DNA from: Bacteroidia bacterium
Lineage (GTDB): Bacteria; Bacteroidota; Bacteroidia; AKYH767-A; OLB10
Length of the DNA: 64,000 nt
Reading direction: 5' to 3'
Assembly: GCA_023262505.1 (NCBI GenBank)
Contig: JALRAP010000005.1
Span: forward strand, 1-64,000
Both the position numbers and the translations under genes were made by a program. Positions 44,479-53,287 of the stretch are shown here, piece by piece (within the stretch, counting starts at the first letter, position 1; every line of letters begins with the position of its first letter). Under the pieces are notes generated by a model that did no database searches, was not told the origin of the DNA, and was given only the letters and a program-made list of their open reading frames with translations.

Positions 44479-46391
44479 AGCGATTTATCATTTGCGTATT
44501 TCTTTTATTCGCCTTGTGCAGTAGCGCATCGTCTCAGAATATGCGTGTATGCGCCCCGTCGGTTTCTAAAAAAGCGTCGAAGCTTTTGGATGAGGCTAAG
44601 GTTATGATAAAGTCAAGGGAGGATTATGCCAAAACCAAAAAGGCACTTTTAGATTGCCTTAAAGAAGACAGTGTTTACGCGGAAGCACTATTGGCTTTGG
44701 GGGATTTAGCCTTCACTAAAAAAGATTGGGTTACCATGAAAGATGCCTATAGGCGATTGATTTTGGTTTGTCCTGATGGTGATGATAAAGCCTATTACCG
44801 CCTCGGTGTTTATTTATATGAGACCAACAAAGCGGCTGAGTGCATCCCTTACCTAAAATCATTCTTGGAGTTTGCTGGCGCCAATGAAAAAATGAATGTA
44901 GATGCGGAACAAATGTTATTCCGTTCAAAAATGAAGATGAATCCAGTTCCTTTCGACCCAAAGCCTGTGAAAGGAGTTTCGACGGCAGACCCTGAATACC
45001 TAGCTGCCATATCACCGGATGACGAGACATTCTTTTTCACTAGGAGATTTGATGAGGCGAAAAAAGGCTCTATCACACCTGTGAGTGTAGAAAAGTTTAT
45101 GATAGCCAAACGTGATTCAAATGGAGCATTCACCAAAGGCGAACCTCTACCCCTACCTTTCAACGCGGCCAACAACAACAACGAGGGCGGACCTGCCATC
45201 AGTAAAGACAACCGCATGATGGTTTTCACTAGAAACAACAATGGCAACTTCGACCTATACTACTCGATCATGGGCGTTGAAAAATGGGGGGAAATACAAA
45301 ACTTGGGAACCAACGTCAACGACCCCAAGCAATGGGACTCGCAACCCAGCTTGGCTTCCGATGGCAAAACGGTTTACTTCGCTACTTACCGCGATTCTGT
45401 AAATGGGACTAGCGATATCTATATGACCACCAAAACAGACGGCACCTTTTCCAAAGCCGTCAGGGCACCCTTCAACACGAATGGCAATGAAAAATCACCC
45501 TTCATGCATCCAGATAACAGCACCTTTTATTTTTCCAGTGACAGCTTACCAGGAATGGGAGGATTCGACATTTACATGGTAAAAAAAGATGCCTCGGGGA
45601 AATGGGGCAAGCCTGTGAACATGGGATATCCCATCAATACGGAAGGTGATGAGGTCGGTTTCTTTGTAAGCACCGATGGAACAACTGGATATTTTGCCAG
45701 CAACAAGCTTTCAGGAACCGGTGGCTACGACATATACTCATTCGAAATCCCAGTCGACAAAAGACCTGAGAAAATACTATTCGTTAAAGGAAAATTGACA
45801 GGTGAAAACGATTCGATTCCTACTGCTGCACGTATTGAATTGAAGAACATTCGCACAAGTGAAATAATCGATGTGGATTACGACTCCCTTACGGGACACT
45901 ACGCATCTGTTGTCAAGATGGATGCTGACTACATCATGACGGTAAAGAGCGAAGGCGCTGCTTACAGTTCAAGATATTTTGAAATGTCGGATACCACAAA
46001 AGGCCGAGTGATGTCGGGCGACTTAGAAGTAAAAAAGCTTCAGGTGGGCGAACCATACAATTTGAACGACATACTCTTTGGAACCAACTCGGCAGAGATG
46101 AGCGAAAGAAACAAGAACATAATCAAAGACTTTGCAGCTTATCTGAATTCGAACCGATCATTGAAGGTTTCAATACAAGGTCATACAGACAATGCCGGTG
46201 ATCCCGCCAAAAACCTGGAGCTAAGCAACCTTCGTGCGAAAGCGGTATACGAACTATTAGTAAAGGATGGTGTGGCTCCTGATAGACTTTCTTACAAGGG
46301 ATTTGGACAAACAAAGCCTGTTGCGGACAACCTTACTTCGGATGGCAGAGCTAAAAACCGAAGAACGGAATTTGTGGTTACTGGAAGATAA
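44475..46391 (+). CDS. OmpA family protein with TPR and PD40 repeats
   Basis: TTG start overlapping the upstream stop; PD40 strands (STFYFSSDSLPGMGGFDIYMVKK); canonical OmpA motif VSIQGHTDNAGDPAKNLELSNLRAKAVYELL...RAKNRRTEFVV. Confidence 0.92.
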   Translation: MKRFIICVFLLFALCSSASSQNMRVCAPSVSKKASKLLDEAKVMIKSREDYAKTKKALLDCLKEDSVYAEALLALGDLAFTKKDWVTMKDAYRRLILVCPDGDDKAYYRLGVYLYETNKAAECIPYLKSFLEFAGANEKMNVDAEQMLFRSKMKMNPVPFDPKPVKGVSTADPEYLAAISPDDETFFFTRRFDEAKKGSITPVSVEKFMIAKRDSNGAFTKGEPLPLPFNAANNNNEGGPAISKDNRMMVFTRNNNGNFDLYYSIMGVEKWGEIQNLGTNVNDPKQWDSQPSLASDGKTVYFATYRDSVNGTSDIYMTTKTDGTFSKAVRAPFNTNGNEKSPFMHPDNSTFYFSSDSLPGMGGFDIYMVKKDASGKWGKPVNMGYPINTEGDEVGFFVSTDGTTGYFASNKLSGTGGYDIYSFEIPVDKRPEKILFVKGKLTGENDSIPTAARIELKNIRTSEIIDVDYDSLTGHYASVVKMDADYIMTVKSEGAAYSSRYFEMSDTTKGRVMSGDLEVKKLQVGEPYNLNDILFGTNSAEMSERNKNIIKDFAAYLNSNRSLKVSIQGHTDNAGDPAKNLELSNLRAKAVYELLVKDGVAPDRLSYKGFGQTKPVADNLTSDGRAKNRRTEFVVTGR

Positions 46392-46394
46392 AAA

Positions 46395-47105
46395 TCACTT
46401 GGGCTTTTGGGGCAATTCAAACTCCTTTACTTCGCCACTGCGACTACTATCCTCAACCGATTTATAAATCTGCATCAGATCATCAGGGGTTACTTGTTTG
46501 TAGTCGGATGGTATCGAGAAAACAGTATCAGGAACCTGTTCTGATATCACCTTTCTAACTGAAAATTTCATTTTTAGTCCGTTCTGGTCCACTATGAACT
46601 CCATTGGAAAACCATCCACGCCTGGGAACTGAACATTCACTGCAATCCGCGCCTTGATGCGATCCGTGTAGTACAGGTCAGAACTAACATTATCCTTGCT
46701 TTTCATAACGGCACGCTTGCATTCGAAACCCGCAATGGTTTTGCGATCAGTGTCAAACAATGCAATCTGATTGTTATTCTGCGATGGAACAGGTCCCTTA
46801 CCGGGAGCCATTACAATGTACGTTTTAGAATCCATGAACTCGGTAAGAGCGGTTACTTCGCCAGACTTGAAATTGTAAAAGGATGAACTGCTCATGCGAG
46901 GACCCACGTTCAAGTCTGTACGAGTCAAATTACCTTTCACATACACAACAGATTCACGGGGCAAGGAACCGCGAGTTGACTCATCCATGTCCAATTCGGG
47001 AAAGGTAATGTCGTATATGATTCTTCCCTCGGAAAAATCTTGTGCATAAGTCGGCACAAGCCAAAGCACCATCACCGATATTATAAGAAATTTGATACGA
47101 GACAT
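46395..47105 (-). CDS. DUF4412-type secreted protein, paralog 1
   Basis: Signal peptide; FSEGRIIYDITFPELDMD...ALTEFMDSKTYIVM...TIAGFECKRAVMKSKD...DGFPMEFIVDQNGLKMKFSVRKV. Confidence 0.75.
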   Translation of the reverse strand: MSRIKFLIISVMVLWLVPTYAQDFSEGRIIYDITFPELDMDESTRGSLPRESVVYVKGNLTRTDLNVGPRMSSSSFYNFKSGEVTALTEFMDSKTYIVMAPGKGPVPSQNNNQIALFDTDRKTIAGFECKRAVMKSKDNVSSDLYYTDRIKARIAVNVQFPGVDGFPMEFIVDQNGLKMKFSVRKVISEQVPDTVFSIPSDYKQVTPDDLMQIYKSVEDSSRSGEVKEFELPQKPK

Positions 47106-47179
47106 TGCAGTAATTTATCTATAAAGCAGCATGCAGATGCAAACCGGTTTTTGAAGCTGTATTTTTCAGTTTACACAAA

Positions 47180-47842
47180 TCAGTTGCCTCCACCGTACAT
47201 TTTCTGCAACTCTTCTTGAGTCACGAATTTGTATCCAGCAGGAACCTTGAACTGGTCATCAGAAACTTTTTCAGCGGTAACAGAACGTGCAGTAAAGGTC
47301 ATTTTGAAGCCCATTTGATCAACAGTGTACTCCAAAGGATAACCGCCCAGGTCTTGTGCGCCAATCACTTCCGGCATCCCACCATTTATTTTATCGGTGT
47401 GATAAACATTCATGGTTGAACCGTCCTTCATTTTGATTACAGCTTTCTTGCAAAGATATCCTGCGATGGTTTTGGTCTCTGTGGATTGTTCAACGACTGG
47501 CTTACCACCCTTTGCTCCTTCCTTTTGGGAATCCATGGTCATGTAGGTTTTATTACCCATGAAATCCGTCAGCGCAGTTATCTGACCTGTTTTCGAATCA
47601 TAAATGGAAGCGCTGCTCATCCCCATCGCCATGCTGATTTCCGTACGGGATTTTCCGTTTTTAATGAACACGGTAGACTCGGAAGGCATCATGGCTTTCA
47701 TCTGGGGATCCATATCGCCATCGGTCATGGCAATATCAAATACGATTTTCCCTTCAGACAAACTCTTCTGGGCAGAAACCGAAACAGGAATAGTCAATAG
47801 CAGGAATAAGGCAAGAAATGAAAGGTTGTTTTTCATGGTCAT
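47180..47842 (-). CDS. DUF4412-type secreted protein, paralog 2
   Basis: LSEGKIVFDIAMTDGDMD...ALTDFMGNKTYMTM...TIAGYLCKKAVIKMKDG...GGYPLEYTVDQMGFKMTFTARSV. Confidence 0.78.
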   Translation of the reverse strand: MTMKNNLSFLALFLLLTIPVSVSAQKSLSEGKIVFDIAMTDGDMDPQMKAMMPSESTVFIKNGKSRTEISMAMGMSSASIYDSKTGQITALTDFMGNKTYMTMDSQKEGAKGGKPVVEQSTETKTIAGYLCKKAVIKMKDGSTMNVYHTDKINGGMPEVIGAQDLGGYPLEYTVDQMGFKMTFTARSVTAEKVSDDQFKVPAGYKFVTQEELQKMYGGGN

Positions 47843-48504
47843 GAATTGGGTTGGGATTTATTTTTCGTTTTTTTGATTTCGTAGTCTTTGGGGATGGTAA
47901 ACAATTCCGGATCTGGCTTATCTGCTGACACCTCCTTGGCTTTCAATTTCAGACGGAAGTCTCGCATCTCGATTTCATATTCCATCATAAGTCCGTCTAT
48001 CTGTGAAAACATCGCACCCATATCTGGTGCCCGTACGTCCAACTCATCCGTAAAAAAGACACGGAAAACAGCACCGGAGTCCCCTTTTATTACCGCCTCT
48101 TGGCACATGATGCCGGCGATTTCCTTTTTGTTACCCGTATAATCAATCTCCAAGTTCTTCTTCTTAGCCTTGCCCATTACGGAGTCCGAATCCATGACCA
48201 TGGCAACTTTCTTGCCCATCATGGATGTAAGGCTAGCGAATAGTTTCTTGTCGGGATCCAACAATAGACGGTTTTCGAAAAAACCACCTGCACCTTCCAT
48301 AACCGTGCATGACCTGCCATCAGAGAACCAAGTTACCGCCTCAGAGGGCATCATGGCCGACATCATGGCGGGCATTCCTTCGGCATCCATCTCCAATTCA
48401 TAAACCACCTTGCCTTCCGACATTCCGTAGTAGGGACTACGCTCGCATCCCATCCACATAAGTGTTACCAATAGAATGAGCAAAGGGGAATGGTTTCTTT
48501 TCAT
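47839..48504 (-). CDS. DUF4412-type lipoprotein, paralog 3
   Basis: Lipobox LVTLMWMGC; MSEGKVVYELEMDAEGMPAMM...SLTSMMGKKVAMVM...EIAGIMCQEAVIKGDSG; 4-nt overlap with paralog 2. Confidence 0.72.
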   Translation of the reverse strand: MKRNHSPLLILLVTLMWMGCERSPYYGMSEGKVVYELEMDAEGMPAMMSAMMPSEAVTWFSDGRSCTVMEGAGGFFENRLLLDPDKKLFASLTSMMGKKVAMVMDSDSVMGKAKKKNLEIDYTGNKKEIAGIMCQEAVIKGDSGAVFRVFFTDELDVRAPDMGAMFSQIDGLMMEYEIEMRDFRLKLKAKEVSADKPDPELFTIPKDYEIKKTKNKSQPNS

Positions 48505-48541
48505 TTAAATTTATAGATGGGTTAATACAAAGATAGGGTTT

Positions 48542-49204
48542 TCAATGACCGAGGATGCACCTCGACCAGATACCAGCCAAAACCGTACCAGGTATTTCGT
48601 GGCTACCCTCAAAAATCTGCCGATCGACTTCATAACCCTTGTTTTCCAGCGCAATACAGTGTTCCTCGAATAACGGCAACGGTATAAATGGGTCTTGGTT
48701 ACCCACTACACAAATGACCCTCCCAATGCCATTGATACCACCATCGACATCAGGAGCAAAATCACCACCCCAAAGCACCAGTCCTGAGAAACACCGGCTG
48801 TTACCTGCCATCCATCGGGTGGCGGTGGCCGTTCCTTGGGAAAAGCCTAAAACGAAAACCTTGCCTTCTGAATTTTGAGCCACCAAATCGTAAAGTGAAT
48901 CCAAGTAATAACGCTGGTCTGCTATCTCGGATATGCGATCCTCCCGCGTCATCCAGGATGCAATCACCTCGCCGTCAAATCCCCGGCGGTAAAACCTAGA
49001 AAGACCCTCCGGGGCTACTATCCGTAAAGATGGCGAGGCCAATGGCTCAAAATCCAGGATGAATTTTCCGGCATGCATGCCATAGCCGTGCAGCACAATC
49101 AGCGTGTCATGTTGCGGCGCATCCCCGCCAAGGGAAAAATAGCGGGCTGTGCGTTGTACAACCAGATTGTGGGAAATGGGTTCCATGACCGCCAAATTAG
49201 CCAT
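48542..49204 (-). CDS. Alpha/beta hydrolase (phospholipase/carboxylesterase-like)
   Basis: DTLIVLHGYGMHAGKF...VFVLGFSQGTATATRWM...LVLWGGDFAPD...VVGNQDPFIPL. Confidence 0.88.
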   Translation of the reverse strand: MANLAVMEPISHNLVVQRTARYFSLGGDAPQHDTLIVLHGYGMHAGKFILDFEPLASPSLRIVAPEGLSRFYRRGFDGEVIASWMTREDRISEIADQRYYLDSLYDLVAQNSEGKVFVLGFSQGTATATRWMAGNSRCFSGLVLWGGDFAPDVDGGINGIGRVICVVGNQDPFIPLPLFEEHCIALENKGYEVDRQIFEGSHEIPGTVLAGIWSRCILGH

Positions 49205-49246
49205 AACATCCGTGTTGTTTATCTTTACGGAAGCAAAACAAGACGT

Positions 49247-51421
49247 ATGAAAAACCCAAAAGCTATACAGCTACTCCTGTTCGTTCAGCTACTTTCCATC
49301 AACCTACTTCATGCACAACAACCTAGGTTGGCTTTGGAAGACATCTGGGGCAGCCGCAAGTTTGTTGCCTTCGGACTGATGGATGTGCGTTCGATGAAAG
49401 ACGGCTTACACTATTCGGAATTGATTGCCGATGAAAAAGGACAATACATTGTCAGCGTATCCTACGCCAGCGGCAAAACCATTGATACGCTCTTCAAATC
49501 TAACACCACTAATTTGAAAGAAGAAGTTGAAGGTTATGAATTCAGCGATGATGAGAATTTGATTGTGTTATCCACAGAAAGCGAAGCCATTTACAGACAC
49601 TCTACCAAAGCAAACCATCACATTTACAACCGTAAAACCGGCTCATTGGTTCCAGTTTCCGAAAAAGGAAAACAACAATATGCTACATTGGATGCTTCAG
49701 GCCGAAATGTGGCTTTCGTACGCGACAACAACTTGTACTTGAAAAGCCTGACCAACGGTACCGAAAAGCCGGTTACTACTGATGGCAGTCGAAACAACAT
49801 CATCAACGGCGCCACCGATTGGGTTTACGAAGAGGAGTTCTCATTCGACCAAGGCTATCAGTGGTCGCCAAACGGCCGATACCTGGCCTATTATCGATTT
49901 GATGAGAGCGAGGTGCGACAATTCAACCTCACCTACTACACATCAGGCAGCTATCCGAAAGAGGAGCTGTACAAATACCCCAAAGCTGGCGAGGCCAACT
50001 CTAAAGTTGAGATCCGCATTTATGATTTGGAAAGCGGGAAAACCGTAACTGCAGATGTAAACAAAGAAGCCGACCAGTATATTCCACGCATCAAATGGAC
50101 TACGGTGGATTCGAAGCTTTGTGTGATGCGCATGAATCGATTACAGAATTTGTTGGAACTGTATGAAGTAAACGCATCCAGTGGCGTTTCCAAAGTGTTT
50201 TTCAAAGAGGAAAACCGTGCATACATCGAAGTGAACGACCACCTTGCTTTTTTGTCAAACGGACAGGGATTCCTATGGTTATCCACTCGAGATGGATTCA
50301 ATCACTTGTTCCGTTTTGATATGAACGGCAACATGCAGAAACAGCTGACAAAAGGCAACTGGGATGTAACCGACTTTTACGGTTATGATGCTGCCAAAGG
50401 CGACCTATACTTTCAAGCGGCCGTAAAAAGCCCTATGGAGAAAGGCGTTTTCAAAGTAGACAAAGCCGGTAAGATGACCCCAGTGAGTACGGAAAAAGGC
50501 ACTTGTTCGGCGATGTTCAGTGAAGGATTCAAATTCCGTTTCATCACAAGTTCAACGGCAAACAGTGTACCGGTTGTGAAATTGTACGATGCCAAGGGCA
50601 AACTCATCCGCATTGAAAAAGACAACAAGGAAGTGGCTGATGCCTTAGCCAAAGCGAAGCTATCCCCTACCGAATTTTTCCAGTTCACCACATCTGAAAA
50701 CATTCAACTTAATGGTTGGATGATAAAACCACCCGACTTCGACGCAAATAAAAAGTACCCGGTGATTCAGTACATGTACGGCGGACCTGGAAGCCAAACG
50801 GTGAAAGATGAATGGTTGGGATTAAATTGGATTTGGTTTCAACTGTTGGCTCAAAAGGGTTACATCGTTGTATCCGTAGATAACCGTGGAACAGGAGCAA
50901 GAGGCGAAGCCTTCAACAAGTGTATCTATAAGCAACTCGGGCATTTGGAAACCATCGACCAGATGGAAGTCGCCAAATGGCTCGGCAAACAGAGCTATGT
51001 GGATGCCACACGCATTGGAGCCTGGGGATGGAGCTATGGCGGATATATGACGTCACTTCTTATCACGAAGGGAGCCGACCTGTTCAAGACCTGTATTGCT
51101 GTGGCTCCTGTGACCAACTGGAAGTATTACGACAGCATTTACACCGAGCGCTACCTACAGACACCTCAACAAAACCCTGACGGATATGAGAAAAACTCTC
51201 CTGTAAACTTCGCAGACAAGCTAAAAGGAAACTACCTCATCATCCATGGTACTACTGATGATAACGTACACATGCAAAACGCCATGGAAATGGTGGATGC
51301 CCTCGTGAAAAACAAAAAACAGTTCGATTCGTTTTTCTATCCCAACAAAGCGCATGGAATTTCGGGAGTAAGGTTGCACCTCTACAAAATGATGACCGAC
51401 TACTATTTGGAAAACCTGTAA
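49247..51421 (+). CDS. S9 family peptidase (dipeptidyl peptidase IV-like)
   Basis: DWVYEEEFSFDQGYQWSPNGRYLAYYRFDESEV; catalytic GAWGWSYGGYMTSLL; HGTTDDNVHMQNAMEMVDAL. Signal-peptide start at 49247 rather than ORF-track 49073. Confidence 0.95.
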   Translation: MKNPKAIQLLLFVQLLSINLLHAQQPRLALEDIWGSRKFVAFGLMDVRSMKDGLHYSELIADEKGQYIVSVSYASGKTIDTLFKSNTTNLKEEVEGYEFSDDENLIVLSTESEAIYRHSTKANHHIYNRKTGSLVPVSEKGKQQYATLDASGRNVAFVRDNNLYLKSLTNGTEKPVTTDGSRNNIINGATDWVYEEEFSFDQGYQWSPNGRYLAYYRFDESEVRQFNLTYYTSGSYPKEELYKYPKAGEANSKVEIRIYDLESGKTVTADVNKEADQYIPRIKWTTVDSKLCVMRMNRLQNLLELYEVNASSGVSKVFFKEENRAYIEVNDHLAFLSNGQGFLWLSTRDGFNHLFRFDMNGNMQKQLTKGNWDVTDFYGYDAAKGDLYFQAAVKSPMEKGVFKVDKAGKMTPVSTEKGTCSAMFSEGFKFRFITSSTANSVPVVKLYDAKGKLIRIEKDNKEVADALAKAKLSPTEFFQFTTSENIQLNGWMIKPPDFDANKKYPVIQYMYGGPGSQTVKDEWLGLNWIWFQLLAQKGYIVVSVDNRGTGARGEAFNKCIYKQLGHLETIDQMEVAKWLGKQSYVDATRIGAWGWSYGGYMTSLLITKGADLFKTCIAVAPVTNWKYYDSIYTERYLQTPQQNPDGYEKNSPVNFADKLKGNYLIIHGTTDDNVHMQNAMEMVDALVKNKKQFDSFFYPNKAHGISGVRLHLYKMMTDYYLENL

Positions 51422-51447
51422 TTCGGGCCGCAAACAACCTACAACAC

Positions 51448-51768
51448 ATGATCAATTGGCAACACATATCCGGAGTAAGTGAACTGGAGCAACTTTTCAC
51501 TATTAGAGAACCCGTAGTCCTTTTCAAGCACTCCGAGCGTTGCAGTGTTAGCCGTATGGCTAAACGCGGATTCGAGTCGGATTACGATGGCACAACCCCC
51601 GTGTACCTCGTAAATGTAATCGAGGAGCGACCCATCAGCAATCAAATCGCACAAATCACACATATAACCCACCAGTCGCCGCAGGTACTTGTTATAAAAA
51701 GCGGCCAATGCGTTTACCATGCATCACATGATCACATAAATGCCGAGGATGTAAAAAAACACTTGTAA
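51448..51768 (+). CDS. ytxJ: Bacillithiol system redox-active protein YtxJ (monothiol bacilliredoxin-like)
   Basis: PVVLFKHSERCSVSRMAKRGFE...QIAQITHITHQSPQVLVIKSGQCVYHASHDHI. Confidence 0.9.
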   Translation: MINWQHISGVSELEQLFTIREPVVLFKHSERCSVSRMAKRGFESDYDGTTPVYLVNVIEERPISNQIAQITHITHQSPQVLVIKSGQCVYHASHDHINAEDVKKHL

Positions 51769-51773
51769 TTCCA

Positions 51774-52568
51774 ATGGGATTTCGGTTTCAAAAAAGAATC
51801 AACCTCGGCGATGGTGTCGGGATCAATGTAAGTAAGTCAGGATTATCAACCAGCGTTCGTACCAAATACGGATCATTTGGTTCGCGTGGCTTCACGCTGA
51901 GGACCGGCATACCCGGATTAAGTTGGAGAAGCGGGTTCGGAGGCAAAAACGGCGGGACCACGATGCTGATCATACTGCTGGTTCTAGGGGCCTTCATTAT
52001 TGCTTATAACCTGTTACGTTTCGCCATTTTTTTAATTGGTTGGATTTGGACTTCCATCTTCACTGAGGAAGGTGTGAACTACAAGTTCCTGACTGGTTTT
52101 TTAGTGGTTCTTTCAGGGATGACCGCAGCATTGTACTTCTACACACCAACATCAGTTTCAGCACCGCCTCCCCCACCTCCAATTGTAGAATCCTTGCCGA
52201 TTGTAACTGATACCTTGGCAACAGAGCCAAAACCGATCAAGCCTAAACGTAAAAAGCGAGAGAAAGCGAAAAAAGATACAACGGCATCGAGTGCAGAATT
52301 GAAAATTCAGGAATATCCGGAAGAAATGGAAAATCGCGAAGCTGATGCCAAACCCGACACTAATGCTAGATCAGGGGCCAATCAGGATATGGAGGCCATT
52401 GACACCAATAAAACCATTGTTACCAGTCAAGATCTACAAGCACCGGCAGTGAGTGCTGAAGAACCGGAAAATGGTGGAAAAAAGGCCAAATGGTATCAAT
52501 TCAGGAAACGAAGAGCTGAGAAAAAACAAGAACAGCAGGATTCGGCTACAGAGAACACTGCTCCATAG
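51774..52568 (+). CDS. DUF4236 domain-containing membrane protein
   Basis: MGFRFQKRINLGDGVGINVSKSGLSTSVRTKYGSFGSRGFTLRTGIPGLSWR then TM helices and a charged tail. Confidence 0.85.
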   Translation: MGFRFQKRINLGDGVGINVSKSGLSTSVRTKYGSFGSRGFTLRTGIPGLSWRSGFGGKNGGTTMLIILLVLGAFIIAYNLLRFAIFLIGWIWTSIFTEEGVNYKFLTGFLVVLSGMTAALYFYTPTSVSAPPPPPPIVESLPIVTDTLATEPKPIKPKRKKREKAKKDTTASSAELKIQEYPEEMENREADAKPDTNARSGANQDMEAIDTNKTIVTSQDLQAPAVSAEEPENGGKKAKWYQFRKRRAEKKQEQQDSATENTAP

Positions 52569-52570
52569 TT

Positions 52571-53260
52571 TTACTCTTTTTTATTTGCCTCAGATTCCCT
52601 TTTTGATGCACCGAAAAACCAAGAGGCCACATATCCCGCCATTGTACTAACAAGCACCACACCTACGCTCATTATTATGGCACCGATTATTCGCCCCTCG
52701 GCAGTAACCGGGTATTTGTCGCCATATCCTACGGTCATGATGGTCACATACGACCACCACAATGCATCACCTGCCGTTTTAATATTGGAATCAGGTGCGT
52801 TCTCTACTTGGAGTATGCACAATGAGCCTAGCATCACCACCAATAAGGCTATTATGGCCACAGAGTACAAAGTGCCTTGGGCCTTGTTCCTGAAATAGTG
52901 CTGAATGAAGCTGTTTGCTCCCATGAAGGCACGTACAATCCGTATGAAACGTATGATTCGTAGAACACGGGCAAAACGAAGAGATTCAACCATTGGAATA
53001 CTCGAAAGCAGATCAAGCCAACCCCACTTGAGATAAGCCAACCGATCTGATGAAGTGTATAAGCGGTAAATGAATTCAAAGAAAAAGAAAGCACAAATGA
53101 TGTTATCAGTTAAGCTGATTAACTTTGAAATTCGCGGATCCAAATCGAAAAGCATATCGAAAAGAATCGCCACAACCACATACAACGACAATGCTGTTAT
53201 GGCAAGATTCAACCAAGTGAGTTCGTTATGCTTGGATGTTTTTAGCTTTTCAAATACCAT
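52571..53260 (-). CDS. Ion transporter / voltage-gated potassium channel-like
   Basis: S4-like RFARVLRIIRFIRIVRAF; selectivity filter ALWWSYVTIMTVGYGDKYPVT. Confidence 0.93.
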   Translation of the reverse strand: MVFEKLKTSKHNELTWLNLAITALSLYVVVAILFDMLFDLDPRISKLISLTDNIICAFFFFEFIYRLYTSSDRLAYLKWGWLDLLSSIPMVESLRFARVLRIIRFIRIVRAFMGANSFIQHYFRNKAQGTLYSVAIIALLVVMLGSLCILQVENAPDSNIKTAGDALWWSYVTIMTVGYGDKYPVTAEGRIIGAIIMSVGVVLVSTMAGYVASWFFGASKRESEANKKE

Positions 53261-53287
53261 GGCTTATGGATTGATTAATAAAAAATA

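Noticed and set aside
49073-49246. N-terminal extension of the S9 peptidase
   Set aside because: The segment lies opposite the hydrolase gene, and a signal peptide begins at 49247 (MKNPKAIQLLLFVQLLSINLLHAQ).
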